A DNA stretch of 64,000 bases from Rhytidiadelphus loreus (GCA_947034895.1 OX344764.1:22506001-22570000); one strand, 5' to 3'; positions 11,601-24,146 are shown, numbered from the stretch's first letter. Translations and numbers: made by a program. The notes: generated by a model from the sequence alone, not told the origin.

Positions 11601-12649
11601 AAAACGTTGCAATAGTACAAACTTGGGCCACATAAACTGGGGAAATGAACTACAGTACCAAAAAACTCACACTACCAACTTGATTACTTGGGTCTTTTCT
11701 CATAGTCTACGTGGCCCAAGTTTCCACCAATGTTGAATGGGACAAGTATTTTAAACTGGAAGATGAATATTTCAAATTTGATTATGTGTGGGGACTTGAT
11801 GGAGGGTTCACAATTATCCTTAAGATTCTTATTCTGTATACAAATTGATTAGTTTCAGAAAAACAAAAGTTTGGCATCTTCTGCTTAGAATTATTTTCTG
11901 CCACCCACCTGTCCACTTACGCGTACACATGCGTACAAGTCTGATAATCGCTAAAGTGGCAATTTTGTGGAATCAATTTTTCATGTCTTTGTATGTGGTA
12001 GAGTTCTGCAAATCAAATAAGAGGCACGGCTTCATCTGTGTTTTTCAAAATGACAAATGCACATACATTCCGTGACCCTTGCTTCTTCATTTCTCAATTA
12101 CACCACCTGCAATTAAGTAGGCTGGCACAAGTACTTTGCAGGTTGATGTGAATGGCCTGTGGGTCGCAATAACTGAGAGCATCCTCAGTCCAACCTTCCC
12201 TCGCGCACGACAACAGTATGTTGCCATTGCTCATTAGAAACGTAACCCCAATGCAGTTGGGATTGCACTCAGCACCTTCATGGGCTCTGCAAAAAAAAGC
12301 CCCTGCACGCCAAATTCATCAGCTCTTTGTTGTGCCCTCAACCCTACAACATTCAACTTAATCATGGTGACGCCTAAATAACCAACAAATCATGAACAAG
12401 CAATTCAACTCAAGCAGTTCAGCTCCCGCAACTCTTGCACTCATAAAAGCAGCCGTTTTGCATTGTTAGCCAAAGTAGAGTTTGAGATGGCATTTGTGAG
12501 TTTGAGGCACAACAAAATTGCAATCTTTGCATTAACTTGAAGACCTCCTAAACTGACTCAAAAGATACGCAGTGCCAAGTAACATGGTCCAGACTAAGGA
12601 TGCTCTAAGAACTTCAATGCAATGAATTTATTGGTAGGATGTGCCTCAT
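8648..12649. other. Long intergenic stretch without a recognisable gene
   Basis: The region is AT-rich to about 9.8 kb and mixed afterwards. About 9700-10010 has a diverged copy at about 16900-17210; both contain a '(tg)ctttcac..ctatgtgaatagg'-like segment and later 'aaggtttg.ttgattcta', so it is a dispersed repeat. The 152-residue open frame at 9815-10273 overlaps this repeat and has no known domain. Around 11610-11730 'acttgggccacat' and 'acgtggcccaagt' form a loose inverted repeat. I find no RNA gene. Confidence 0.45.
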
Positions 12650-13750
12650 TTAACCCTTAAAGCCCTGAGGCATGATTTCAAGCTTTGGAGTAAACCCTTC
12701 CTGCTTCAATATTTGTTGAACTCGTAAGAAGTTGAATTCTTGTGAAATTTTTATCAGAGATGTGTTTCACTAATAGCTTGATGCCTAGAAAAGTTGTGAA
12801 ATTTAAGACCAATCCAAGTTGTGATTGAAAAGTTATGCCTCAAAAGGGCATTTTTTTTTAGTTATGGGCAATTTTGGGCAATCATGATAGATAGGTCCAA
12901 TTGGACTAAATTGATTATCATACATACCATACTCTCAACAAGCTTATTAACATAATCCCCAAAAATGAAAGGCATACAAGCACATGATTTTGACTTACAA
13001 GGCTTTGAAATAGGACTTTATAAGTTTTGAACATTACACAAAGAAGAAAAGCCCGATTTCAAAGACTTGTAAGTCAAAATCATGTGCTCATATGTCTTTC
13101 AACTTTTGTGTTCATGATGCTTAATGAGTTAGCTCCAAACCTCACGACATCCATTGGCTAAATTGACAATGAAACTTCTATTTTTCTTTTGAAACATGCT
13201 TGCAAAAAATAGTAAGTAGAAAGAAATAGAGAATGATTTTAAAATACGAAAATGTTAAGAATTTAGTTATGGAATTGAAAAAATGCCAATCCCAATGGTT
13301 GTAATCTTGTAGTAAACAATCTACATCCTATGATTTTATTTTTTTCAAAAAATATTGGAAATTGAATGAAAATCAAGAACTTCATAGTTTCTTTTAGAGT
13401 AGAGATTCCATACCTACCCGCAAACTAAAACTCCTCATAACTTTCATCTCATTAATCAAAATGGAATGATTAAAAGCTTTTGATGTATATATAAATATAG
13501 AAAACCAATTTCAAATTTTTAATTCTTAAGAAAGTGATTTCTTTTAGGTTGCCTAGGTTGAGAAAGATACTACATATCACAAATAACTTTTTAACCATGC
13601 AGTCAAAAGTTACAAAAATTGTTGCGCCTTAAAGCTACTCCTCAATCACATGTTTTTTGAAAATTTCAAAGAAAAAAAAATTCCGTTCTTAGTAAAATGC
13701 CTAATATTTTTAGGTTGCCAAAAAATGTTGTTTGGTCCTTTGGGAGTTAA
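12650..13750. mobile_element. Chimeric TTAA-flanked element
   Basis: TTAA at 12650-12653 and 13747-13750 bracket a 1093-bp body. The left end, CCCTTAAAGCCCTGAGGCAT, resembles the inner element at 61814. The right half, from about 13198, resembles the right half of copies 1 and 2 and ends GGTCCTTTGGGAG. The two ends therefore seem to come from different subfamilies. Inside, 'atgattttgacttacaa' near 12982 and its complement near 13070 form a large stem. Confidence 0.6.
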
Positions 13751-15449
13751 TAAAAATTCAAAAATTCATGCATAAAATTGAGATTATAGAAACTGAACAT
13801 TCAATTATCTCCAAAAGGAACACTTGGAACTGTAGAGGTTATAGGGTTAATCAAAATAGAATCAATCAAAGGTCTTTGAATAGTAAATTTTTTAAAATAA
13901 AATTAATAAGATGCCTACTTTGAGATGGAAATTGAAAGAATTTTATAATAACTTTTGCTGAAGAAACCATTGCATACAATAGAAAGCTTTGTTGGAAATG
14001 GAAAACTTAACCTTTAACAATGATCATTTTTCCAATAGAAGGTATTTTATCCATTGGCACATGTAATGAACTTTCTTCAATGACCATTGTGACTTTTACT
14101 TCAAGCTTTGTTGTTCCAATGCATATTTGTTTTTCATAGAAAGCAACCTATTCTAAATACCACTCCTTCCCAAATTTGAGTACTATATAAGGGTCAAATT
14201 TCTGCCGCCAAGGCCTCCAAAGTTGAAAATGAGGATCCAAAATTTTTAATCTTCAATGGCCATCACTAGTAGCCTAGAAAACAATCAAGTCTTAGTTGTT
14301 GTTTTCTAATTCCATATTTTTTTCAACCTTTATTTCGTAAATTAATTAAATACTAAAGGTTCTCATTGGTTCCCTCAAAATCATTTGAACTCCTTCAATT
14401 GAAAAGACATTGTGAGCTTCAATTTTAGTCTTCTTGATTTTGAAATTCCATTGTTTTTATCTTGGCTTCCTTCCACCATTTTCCACCTTGGCTTTATTTC
14501 ACGATGCCTCAAAAGAAGCCATGGTCACAAAATGAATCCTATATATGTTCATACAAAAATCCCAATGGTCAATTCAAAAATTGGCTAAATTATTTTCAAC
14601 TTCAAGGCCGTCACTAGAATTGTCAATTTTGACATATAATTTCTTTAAAAGATAATATCACTTTTACAATATTTATCGAAATGAAGCGAAACAAAGCTTC
14701 ACTCTTAGAATATGATGACTAAAAAAAATCCTAAAAATTTCCACTAAAAAATCCAGAATGTGAAGTTAATAGTATCTATGCAAACTTTTAAATAAAATAA
14801 AATAGGTTCCTTAGTTCTTTAGAAGTTAAACATCTTATTTTGTAGGAAAGTCAACATTATTACTATGATAGGATTTCTAGCATGATACATTGTAAATGCA
14901 TTCAAGCATCTCAAAAAAATTGATTGGATGAAAATTTTGTCTTTTTTAGTCCTACAACTCCCCTTAGAGTTTTCTGCATCATATAGATTGGACTTGAGGT
15001 TGTTTCAACCATTGGTTGAATTATTAATGTTTCAAATGCTTTCGGGGGGAATTATAAGAAACAAACAAAGTACATCCATACATGTTACAAAAACAAATTT
15101 TGTCTATTATTTTGTTATGAGACTAATACTATCACCCATTGCTTTAGAACTTTGTGTAAGATTGTGAAGCATTTCATTAAAAACACGAAGAAAATAAAAA
15201 CTTATGGAAAAAAAGATTCTACGTCTAGATTCTTTGTAGGTCATGAATTGATTTGCTTAAGAAACTCTAGATCAACATTCCCTTCTCTACCAAGAATTCT
15301 AAAGTGTTAGTTCCTTCTAGACTTGGAGCTAGTCTATTTTTCCAAAATTGTAAAGATGTATAATAAATGCAATTTAGAAGAATAAACCACTATTATCAAA
15401 TGTGATCTATAGAAATATATCCATATGATTAAATCTACCACAACACTTC
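13751..15449. other. AT-rich intergenic stretch
   Basis: No gene, RNA or bounded repeat can be supported. The open frames at 13732-13923 and 14928-15167 are short, AT-rich and without known motifs. Confidence 0.4.
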
Positions 15450-16389
15450 TTAACCCCTAAAGGACCAAGGCCTTTTTCTGCCAAAAAACACTCAAAACTG
15501 CCATACCTATAGCAAGGAGTAAAAAAATTAAAACATCGTTTTTTTTTCCATATCTAACCGTAGGATCTTACACCTAACTAGTGTGAGAGTGTGTGGAAAA
15601 AATTTCAGAATTTTTGACCGCTCAAATTGCAAGATATCTGCATTTAAAGTGGATAAAATAAGTTTTTCAACACATTGCGGAACTAGATTTTTTGACTTTG
15701 AACATTTTTAACTTAACATTTTTGCACTACAGAGTTTTGAGCTTTAAATCCTTATAGTGTAGAATTGAGTTGAGAGTCGAGGTAAAAAAAATTAAAAATT
15801 AAAAATTAATTATCATTCTTAAAAAAATTGTTAAGTCGAAGTAGGTATGAGATAGAAGGAAAATCTAAAATATTCATATATTTTAGATGGAATTAAAATG
15901 CACTGATCCCAATGGTGAGATTGTTCTAGCAAGTAAATCAGACCATGCAAAAAAGAAGAATATGAAAAATTTGAATAATTGCATTCAGAAATGAATCCTA
16001 CAATTAATTTTTTTAAGAAGATGCTCTAACTACCCGAAAAACAAGAATGTCCATAACTTTCTCATAACATATCCAAATGAAATGAATCAAAGCTTTCCAG
16101 ATAGACAAAAATATAATCTATGAGAAAAAATAATATTAAAAAGAAAATTCAAATTTTTGTCCATTTTTTGGGGGCTGCCCGAGCTGCCCGCCGTCCCCTC
16201 GTTTGAGCTTATTTGGTCATAACTATTGTTCCCGGGCACCGATTTTGAAAAAATTATATTCCCATGAAGCTAATCAACTTTTCTACCTCCAAAAAAAATT
16301 TCAAAAAATCAGGAGAAAATTTCAGCCCGTAGGTACCTGCCCGAAAACGCATTTGTCCCCCGAAGAGACAATGGTCCTTTAGGGGTCGC
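15450..16389. mobile_element. TTAA-type piggyBac-like MITE, copy 3
   Basis: The left flank is TTAA (15450-15453) followed by CCCCTAAAGGACC. The right end is GGTCCTTTAGGGG, ending at 16385. The right flank reads TCGC rather than TTAA, so that duplication has mutated or the boundary was rearranged. The body is 932 bp, close to the other full copies. It belongs to a divergent sequence group shared with the outer element at 61397-63516; both carry 'cgggcaccgatt' and 'gctaatca/tagtttt' near the right end. Confidence 0.72.
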
Positions 16390-17592
16390 ATTTCAAAACT
16401 AAATATTGAAAATTCTTTAGAAAATTGATTATAGATTAAATATTTGTTATATTCATAAGACTTTTTTAAAGTTTGAAACAATAAGTTCTAATTACAGTAA
16501 TAAAAAAAATTATTTTACTTATTTATCCAAGTTAATTCTTGACATGTCATTTTTTAGACTAGAAACAATATTTATTGACATTGAATATTCATATGCCCTT
16601 TAATTATAATATTTTATTATTAAAGGGCCAAGTTTTGAAAATCTATTTATTACCAAGCTAGAAAAAACATGTTAAATCATCTTCTCAATGTAATTTGATT
16701 GTTGAAATTAAAACAAGACTACCAAGAGAGGCAATGGAATTTTGAATAAGTATGGATAAAGTGCACAAAAAACATGAGGCACCAAGTGACCAAACTAATC
16801 ACACTTTTAGATACTCAAAAAAATTTAGATGGTGGTATTTTGACATCAAAACTTAGAGAAAACTTCTATGTTATGTCAAAATTCAATATGAAATTTCAAG
16901 TTTTTTAGAGTCAAAATTGCCTTTATAGAGTTTTATAATGCTTTCACTCTACGTGAATAGGGAGAAAGGCTATATTTTAGAATTATCTTTGCTTTATTGT
17001 CAAACTAAAAGCACTAAAATAATTCAAATCTAATGTTGAAAGTTTGCCTTCCCTGCTTTTCATAAACGACTCCCTAAAATTTTGTTGGACATAAATTTAG
17101 ATTTTTTTGTCTTGCAACCATGGCATATTTTTGTTTAGAATTCCAAAATTATTTTTTGGGCTTTTATGTAAGGTTTGATTGATTCTAAGTACATAGAATT
17201 TACTCCTTTAAATGAGATGGAGTGCAATTTTGACATCCTAAAAATAGACAAAGTGTTATCCAAATGAGTCCAATTAAAGGACCATTTCAAGGCAATTTGC
17301 ACCAAGAATGAGCTCAAAGTGTCTTTGGTACATGCCACTTGTTGTTACTTTAGTCTTTGGTCTAGTTATGGGTTTTTGGGTCTTGCCACCCCATGGATAT
17401 TTCCATGGTGGTGTGTGTTTTATTGGTTCTTGTACAAAAAGAATCCAATTAAGTCATGATTATAAAGAAAATACATAATTGAAGAAGAAATTTAGTTGCA
17501 AGCCCCCATTAAAAAAAGACTTGGGCCACTTAAAGAAAGAAAAGATACTAGCCAAAATAAGAGAAACCTTGTTCAACTTGTTGAATTAACAT
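16390..17592. other. AT-rich intergenic stretch with a dispersed repeat
   Basis: The part at about 16900-17210 is a diverged copy of 9700-10010. Nothing else can be assigned. The open frame on the minus strand at 17135-17338 has no known domain. Confidence 0.4.
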
Positions 17593-18008
17593 TAAGGTAG
17601 AAGGCTTTGAAATAGAGCCGACATTAAGAATGGACCCTATAAGTGGCTCTAAAATGGACAAACTATAGTTCATAAATTGACCTCCATAGTCATTGAATGA
17701 ATCAAGGAAAACAAACATTATCAATTGCAAGAGCCAATCATTCTCTTTACTTTCCCATTTTTCTTTAGAAGTTGCAAGTGAACAGTTTATGGAAGACCTA
17801 GGGACATAAATAGGGACCTATGACACAACTCCTTTGAAAATCCATAAGTAATTCAAATATCCTTCAAAAAAATATGAAACTACTTGTGTTAGATTCCTCT
17901 TCTATTTTTCTTTGTCTGAAAAATTATTTAAAAATATTTCCATTAAAGAAAATACATGAAAAAGACCGATCAGCCCTTAGATGAGTCATTTCTGAGCCTC
18001 GTACCTTA
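17593..18008. mobile_element. TA-flanked 414-416 bp MITE (family M), copy 1
   Basis: This 416-bp unit starts TAAGGTAG and ends TACCTTA. Internal landmarks shared with 36475 and 38885, in the same order, are 'aagagccaatca', 'agtgaacag', 'ggacctatg', 'aaatccataagtaattcaaa', 'acttgtgtta' and 'gaaaaagaccgatcagccctta'. The copies have almost identical length, which supports discrete transposition. If the TA at each edge is the target duplication, a Tc1/mariner-type origin is likely. Confidence 0.65.
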
Positions 18009-18793
18009 GAGTTCAGCTTGCTATTGCGTTTGGGTGTTTTTTGTTAAGTTCTGGTACCTGGCAAGTGTAAAGCGAAGCTAAAACGTTTAAACTAAAAAAA
18101 ACTATATAAAAAAGAGTAAGTAAAAATTTAAACAAACAAAATTCCTATCTAAAATAACACATCTTTAAAATTTTGGTAACAGTAAGATACAATAAATTCA
18201 AAAAATAAAAGAATACCTCACCATAAAATAATTGTTAGACATACGTGTATAGGAAATATAGCATATAGTGTCCCTACGAGTAATACTAATAAATTACTAA
18301 AAATTGAAAATTTCTAAGATAGGTGATTCATTTTTATTGATAAATAATATTTATCTTTAATAAAAATAATAAATGAAAAACGTAATTCAACTTGGACTTA
18401 ATTCCAGCATTCACGTGGTAGATGATGAATTGAGTTTTCCTGTAATCACCATGGTATTTCAAAGTGTTCCCATGCATGGAAGTAAATATTAGAATAAAAT
18501 TGATAAAATTATAAGCACTTCATTTCATGTATAAAAATAAATGAATAAATAAAAACAAATTAGTAAAATGTGTTCTCTTAGATATGACATAAAATTAATA
18601 GTAAAATAAATTGTGCATATAACATTAATGCCAAGAAAAAAATAGATTACATTCTATAGGAGATGAAAAAGTAATTTGGTGAGTAAAGATTGTATCTTTG
18701 TGTTCATGACATTTTGTGTCCAATAGTCTACTTTGGAGAGGCATATTAGATGGAAAGGGAACATTTTCATCCAAAATTTTGGAAAATTGCTTA
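18009..18793. other. AT-rich intergenic stretch
   Basis: Nothing recognisable is seen. The overlapping minus-strand open frames at 18625-18893 run into the foldback element that follows and are not genes. Confidence 0.4.
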
Positions 18794-19097
18794 AATGCAT
18801 TAGAGGAGATTTCAGTCTCCTGGAGGGCCGTTTCAAGCACCTCCTAGCGTTGGTTCCCAACAATCCCTGCGAACGCCAGCGCTGCCACGTCATTTTTTTT
18901 TTTTAAATTTAAAAATGAAAAATAAAAAATTTACTTCTCAAAATGCAAAAAGAAATCGAAAAATATTTAATTAAATTTTTTTTTTTCAAAAAATGACGTG
19001 GCAGTCTCCAATCCACGTCACTACATTGCGGGAGTGCAGTTCCCACGTTGGGAACTCGCAGCCCTCCAGCAACCTGAAATCTCCTCTAATGGCATTT
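18794..19097. mobile_element. Foldback MITE with ATTAGAGGAGATTTCAG ends
   Basis: The left edge reads AAATGCATTAGAGGAGATTT, and the right edge is its inverted form with one extra C. The two arms also pair further in: the left has 'tctcctggagggc' and 'gctgccacgtcat', the right 'gccctccagcaa' and 'atgacgtggcag'. The element is about 304 bp with a poly-T/poly-A loop region. No certain target duplication was found. It is the only copy recognised in this window. Confidence 0.6.
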
Positions 19098-19943
19098 TCA
19101 ATAAGGTAAAATAGCCCATAACAATCAGATCATCCATAGTGGACACCTCATGATTCCATGACGGTTTTCTCAAATTACAGTCAATATCTAACCTAACACT
19201 CATGGAATGATTAGTGACTTCATTAGGAACACCCAACTTTTCTGGTGTAAATCATTGTCAAAAGTGACTTTTCATGGCATTCTACATTAGAAATTATTGT
19301 AACTACTTTAGGTGATTAAGATGAGCATATTAGGTACACTTTTGTTGGTTATGGGGTAGCCTATAGACCATGTTGAGAAGATCACTTCAGAAATACATTA
19401 CTAATTCACAATTTGTTTGAAAAAAAAAATTCAATTGCTCTCACTATTTCTCACACTTATCTTTGTGTGGGAGAAAATTTGAAAAAATTGATCAATGGCA
19501 TGAGGGCAGACTCCAAGTTCTGACCACAATAGGTTGTTTTACCTTAAATGGTACTAAATATTCTCTCATTGTGATATTTTTTACTTTCTACATAAGAAGA
19601 TGCTAAGTCCATGGATCACAATGTAGAGTATTTTGGCAACGTTTAGCTCCTTATTCTTGATTTGAATTTTAACCATAAAAATAATCTTTCTAAAGTTTGA
19701 ACTCAACAATTTAGATGTAGCTTATCAAATGCAATTTCTACTCCAATTGGAAAAGTCTTTGAAATCAATATTTTATTCTGATTTGAACATTGGGCCTATA
19801 ACTATAGTCTATAGATTTTTTTAAATTTTAGAATGACACCATAACTTTAATTTACAACATGATCTTCTACACCATAAGATGCAAACATGATGGAAATTTC
19901 TGATTTTAAATTTTAGGGATATTGTAGTTACCTTACCAAATAA
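19098..19943. other. AT-rich intergenic stretch
   Basis: I see no gene or bounded repeat. The minus-strand frame at 19021-19236 overlaps the foldback element and is not supported. Confidence 0.4.
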
Positions 19944-20110
19944 TTAACCGCTAAAGGTCCTTACAAGATTAAATGGATTTTGAAAAATTTGGGCATTAGA
20001 TTATGAAGAAGAAAATTTTGTTTTTATTCTTCTTCAATTTTTTGTATAAGATTAGGAAATAAACAAACTTTTGGAGAATCTATTTTTTTTTATGAAGATC
20101 TAAGAAATGA
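19944..20110. repeat. Truncated end of a TTAA-type element
   Basis: TTAA (19944-19947) is followed by CCGCTAAAGGTCC. The next ~150 bp resemble the region just inside 20732 ('aaatggattttg', then 'agattaggaaataaacaaac..ttttggagaat'). No matching right end is found nearby, so this looks like a fragment. Confidence 0.5.
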
Positions 20111-20727
20111 AAGAAAGTTATATGTTGTTGTTTTTTGGGCCCCAACTAAGGCAAGAGGAGGGCAATATCATTTTGCTTTGAAAATTTGCATACTTCTTCC
20201 TAACTTGATTGACCATTGTCAAATCTAAAAACCCTAAATCTTCTATGTAAAAGACTTTTGCGTTATAGGCCTCAAATGCCCGACAAAGCCACATTGTCAA
20301 AATTTCAAATGGTCTTTAAAAAACATTTTGCTCCACATTCGATGAAATTTGAGGGGTCAAGAAGACTGGAAGTTGACATGCAATGGGAACAAGCAAACTT
20401 GACTATTGCAGCGGCACTGCAACAATCCTACATGGCCAAGAAGATGCCACGTAATTTTTCCCCAAAAAATAATAATTTCAACTTTTTTGTGCATTTTAAG
20501 AATTTCAATTTTAATTCTTTTTGGAAAAAATAAAATTCTAACAGCCCAGAAGTTCCTTCACTATGGGGGATAGTGAAAAGAATTGACCTGAAATGGTCTT
20601 CTTTTGCCCTCAAATCCCCTCTAATGCTTTGCAAGCTTTGATCTCATACATACATTTTTTTAAAACCCCATATTTTTTATATGTGACACTAATGTTGGTC
20701 AAACATAAGATCCCACAATTACAAACT
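20111..20727. other. Intergenic stretch between TTAA-type copies
   Basis: Overlapping open frames at 20216-20533 (+) and 20428-20634 (-) show no known motif. Nothing else is supported. Confidence 0.4.
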
Positions 20728-21670
20728 TTAACCTCTAAAGTCCCATTATTCCCTCAAAGAACAAAATGGATTTTGGGTAGGCTCCTAAGATCTCACTTTT
20801 CATCTTGATTTTTTGGAAGATAGGAAAACACATAAGCTTTTTGAGAATATAATTTTTATTTCAATTAGTGCCTAAAAGTAAAAGTTATGCCCCACTTTAA
20901 GTCCAAAACAAGAGTTGGTGCATAGGACAAAACAATCACAAAAAAGTCAAAATAAAATAAAATATTTTTTTCCTCACGAAATGTATTTTTTTCTATATGA
21001 AAAGATTTGATTCATTCTATTTGGACTATTGATGAGAAAGTCATGAACATTCTCATTTTGGAGGTAGTCTAAGCATCTTTTTGAAAAAATAACTTATAGA
21101 ATTCATTTCCGGATGCATTTTTACAGTTTTTCTGAAACAAATTGTTGAGAGCATTTAGCATTAAGTTTGCTTGCTAGAACAATCTCACCTAGTTGGGATT
21201 ATTGTCTTTCAATTCCATCTTAGAGTTATTAACAATTTGATTTTTTGTTCAATCTCACACCTACTTCTACGTAATAATTTTTTAAGGAATAAAAATCTAG
21301 TGTGTTTTTTGAAAAAAATCCTAGACTTTCAACTCAATTCTTCAATGTAAAATTCTTTAATTCAACATTGGTAGTGCAAAAATTGTAAACTCAAAAGGTT
21401 CAAAGCCTTAAGATCTAGGTAAGCAAGGTGCAAAAAGAACATTTTCCTTTACTTCAAACACAAATATCTTGCAATCCACATGGACAAAGTTTTTGAAATT
21501 TCTATACATTTTTATACCAATCAAGTGCAAGATCCTATGGCTAGATATGCAAAAAATAAAAAAATAAAAAAATAAAAATCATTTCTCATTTTTTTTTTGC
21601 ACTTTGCAATAGAATAGGTAGTTTTGAGTGGAATTTGATGAAAAAAGACATTGAGGACTTTAAGGGTCAA
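20728..21670. mobile_element. TTAA-type piggyBac-like MITE, reverse-oriented copy 4
   Basis: TTAA at 20728-20731 is followed by CCTCTAAAGTCC. The right end reads GGACTTTAAGGG, with TCAA (21667-21670) in place of TTAA. The body is 935 bp, matching the family length. The right part ('atatcttgcaatccacatgg', 'gcaagatcctatggctagatatg') is the reverse complement of the left part of copies 1-3, so the copy lies in the opposite orientation. Confidence 0.68.
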
Positions 21671-22120
21671 AGAATGAATGAAATCTAATTGATAGACCTT
21701 TTCTTAGAGTACATATTTCAGGTAGTTTTATGAGTGTTCGTCAATTCTTGACACATAGATCTTTAAAAGTTAGATATTGGTGTATCAATTGAATGAATAA
21801 CTAGCTACACTCTTCATTCTATTTAGTGAAGTTTGCACTAAGTAGATACCATTACAACATCTAGAATAGTTTTGTTTCATATTGCTCCCATGATTTAAGG
21901 AATCCATACTATTTAGTGACAATGAGTTTCTCCTTTTCACTTTGAATAGTCTTACAATCACCTATAAAGTCAATGGTCATTGCCATTTCTAGTGTTTGCA
22001 ATGTATGTGGTGAACCGCACTAATTGATGATAAAAGCTCTCTATTATATTATATATATAGTGTGTCCCACTGTTTGTGGGAGTAGCACTATTTGAGAAGC
22101 CACACTAATAAAATCGAGTG
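21671..22120. other. AT-rich intergenic stretch
   Basis: Nothing recognisable is seen apart from a short TA-rich run near 22050-22062. Confidence 0.4.
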
Positions 22121-23485
22121 AAGAGTGAAGAGTGTCGTGTCTCTCCTGAGCCGGACCCCTACCTCAGTGCATGCGTGTCTCGTTTCCCGAAAGCCACGCC
22201 TTCCGTTTTGTCAGTTGCCACGTGACGTTTTTCCTTCCCCAGGGCCCAACTACTGTAATAAGTCACTAAAATGCAAATCTAGTGAGAAGAAGAATAGTAG
22301 TAGTAAGTTAATATTATTATTACAGTACCAAGTTCCGAACCTTTTTCCAGCCGTGCCGGACGGAGCGGAGGCCCCAGCTGCCTGCCTGCCTGCCTGCAGA
22401 CTGAGCGCCTGACCTTTTCCCCGTCAGCCAATGGCGTGAGTTCCTTTCCCGAATCCGACACAAAAGCCCCGCATTACCGTCACGTTCTCCAAATGAGCTT
22501 TTCCAGCCCCCCCTCAGTCGGCTTTCGCTGCAGGTCCTCCGCCCATTTCGGACGGGAGAGCCGCCGTTCCTTCCACGAAGTGGGCCAGGCAGGGGGAATT
22601 TTACCCTTCCCCTAGGGGAAAACGAAAACCAAGAAATTCATTCATTCATTTATTTTTCTCACATGATAAAACTCAAAAATTTTGAATTCATATTTACAAC
22701 CAGTTGCCCTCAAATTAATAAGTTACGCAACATGGAATTATTAACACTGCTGAGAATAGAATAGACTAGAGTAGGGGGGCTTTCTTTTCTTTTTTTCACA
22801 ATTATCTGGCATTCGTTCCCTCGTAAACTACTCCCAACAAATGTCCCATTCATTTCCTAGGAGGCTTCTGCAGCGTAATGCCCAATTACGCAGGTTTTCC
22901 TGCGTTATCGGGCATTACGGATTTTTCATCTGACTTTGATTTTTCATCCCCGATTTTCATCCTTTTTTGTTCGTAATTTACGCCGGTCAATGCCTCTCGT
23001 CGTCGGGTGTTTTTTGGGAAAAAGCGCCTCCTCGTCAGGCTCCGCCCTCCTCGTCAGCCCTTTTTTCCCCAAAATGCCCTCCTCCTCGGGCATTGCCCTA
23101 TACAAAGCTTATATGTCCCACTTCGTGGGATGGGACGGGCAGGTTTGAGTGGAGTGACGGAGTGCCCCCTGGCTGGCTGGCTGGCTGGAAAAGGACTTTT
23201 TCGCGAGTGAGTCAGTCCGGTCCGTCCTTTTTCCGGGCATCTCCGTGTCTATTTCCAGCCTCCATGTCGACACTGGGTATCATAGCGGACCAATGGCTCT
23301 CCCTCGATCAACCAAGGCCGTGGTGGTGGGGTAGGGGCCCTTGATTCACCCCGGCGGGCTCCGGCCAACCAGGCAGCCTTTTCCTGCGCTTTTAATAAAT
23401 AGCCCCTCGCAATATCCCACCCACTGGACTGGCTGGCTGCAGTGGCTGGGGGGAAGGGCTTTCGGTTCAGCTACTGTATTAGGGA
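22121..23485. other. GC-richer island without a recognisable gene
   Basis: Composition changes sharply to GC-rich, with ggctggctgg-type runs (near 23170 and 23428) and a pyrimidine-rich stretch. Several overlapping open frames (22125-22412, 22936-23344) carry no known domain and lie in repetitive text. A degenerate copy of the ~220-bp MITE family may sit at about 22590-22800. It could be a promoter-like island of an unannotated transcript or an old inserted segment; I cannot decide. Confidence 0.35.
22872..22921. repeat. Near-perfect hairpin of about 22 bp per arm
   Basis: The left arm CGTAATGCCCAATTACGCAG and the right arm CTGCGTTATCGGGCATTACG pair with only a few mismatches around a loop of a few T residues. 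It stands in the GC-richer island. The stem could be a rho-like cruciform, a small-RNA precursor or the relic of an inverted duplication. Confidence 0.6.
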
Positions 23486-23579
23486 ATTAATTAATTAATT
23501 AATTAATAAGTAAGTAGGGTATAAAAATTCTGGGAGGGAGGGTTCTTTTGTGGAAGGCGGGGGCGGGGCGGGGCGGGGC
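23486..23579. repeat. ATTA microsatellite and a G-quadruplex-type tract
   Basis: About five ATTA units lie at 23485-23506. At 23558-23579 four runs of G are separated by single C residues (GGGGCGGGG type), which matches the simple four-run G-quadruplex pattern. Confidence 0.6.
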
Positions 23580-23706
23580 TAGATTGGGGAAAAAGGAAGA
23601 AGATAATAATAACTAATGAGCTTAATAACCAGTTGCACCATAGTGAGCAATCATGGGAGGGGAGGGGGGCCTCCGTCTTTATAGTTGGCATGGCCTGGAG
23701 GAAGGT

Positions 23707-23780
23707 AATTAATGATGATGATCATAATCATAATCATATAAATAAATAATAATAATATAAATAAATAATAATAATAACCT
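23707..23780. repeat. AT-rich microsatellite (ATGATG/ATAATA/AAATAA)
   Basis: Short units of three to four bases made of A, T and some G run through this stretch. It is low-complexity sequence with no coding potential. Confidence 0.6.
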
Positions 23781-23893
23781 GGACTGTATCACAGGGCCTG
23801 GACATGGAATTATTAAAAGATTAGTGAACTGAAATAGAAGAAAAGGGAATTATAGCACAGGAGTGAAAAGTCCACCACCCTGACAGACACCTA

Positions 23894-24146
23894 CAATATA
23901 TGGATGGGGTGGATTGACCCCCTCGCTCGTCCTTACGAAGGGTGCAAGTAAAAAACATGCCCCCTATTTTGGGCCATTCTAGGGTATAATCTTGACCTCA
24001 CCTAGCTAAGTTGGGGTCTCTGATCGCAAAAATGAATTCAAAATTTGCAAAAAATTTCATGTGCAGAAAATAAATAATTTCAGGGTTTGCCCGCATGGGC
24101 CAAGCGAGGGGGTCAGTTCTCCCTGGCCCAATGGCCCAATATATGG
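23894..24146. mobile_element. Mutator-like ~220-bp MITE with a 10-bp target duplication
   Basis: The body 23904-24136 begins ATGGGGTGGATTGACCCCC and runs to a GGTCAGTTCTCCCTGGCC-type end plus a few bases. CAATATATGG stands at 23894-23903 and again at 24137-24146, a perfect 10-bp direct repeat. Its neighbour at 24145 lies in the opposite orientation, giving a large inverted repeat. Target duplications of 9-11 bp are characteristic of the Mutator superfamily. Confidence 0.72.

Noticed and set aside
22125..23344. GC-rich open frames considered as exons of a gene
   Set aside because: There is no known protein motif, the frames overlap in several phases, and ggctgg-type repeats account for much of the openness.
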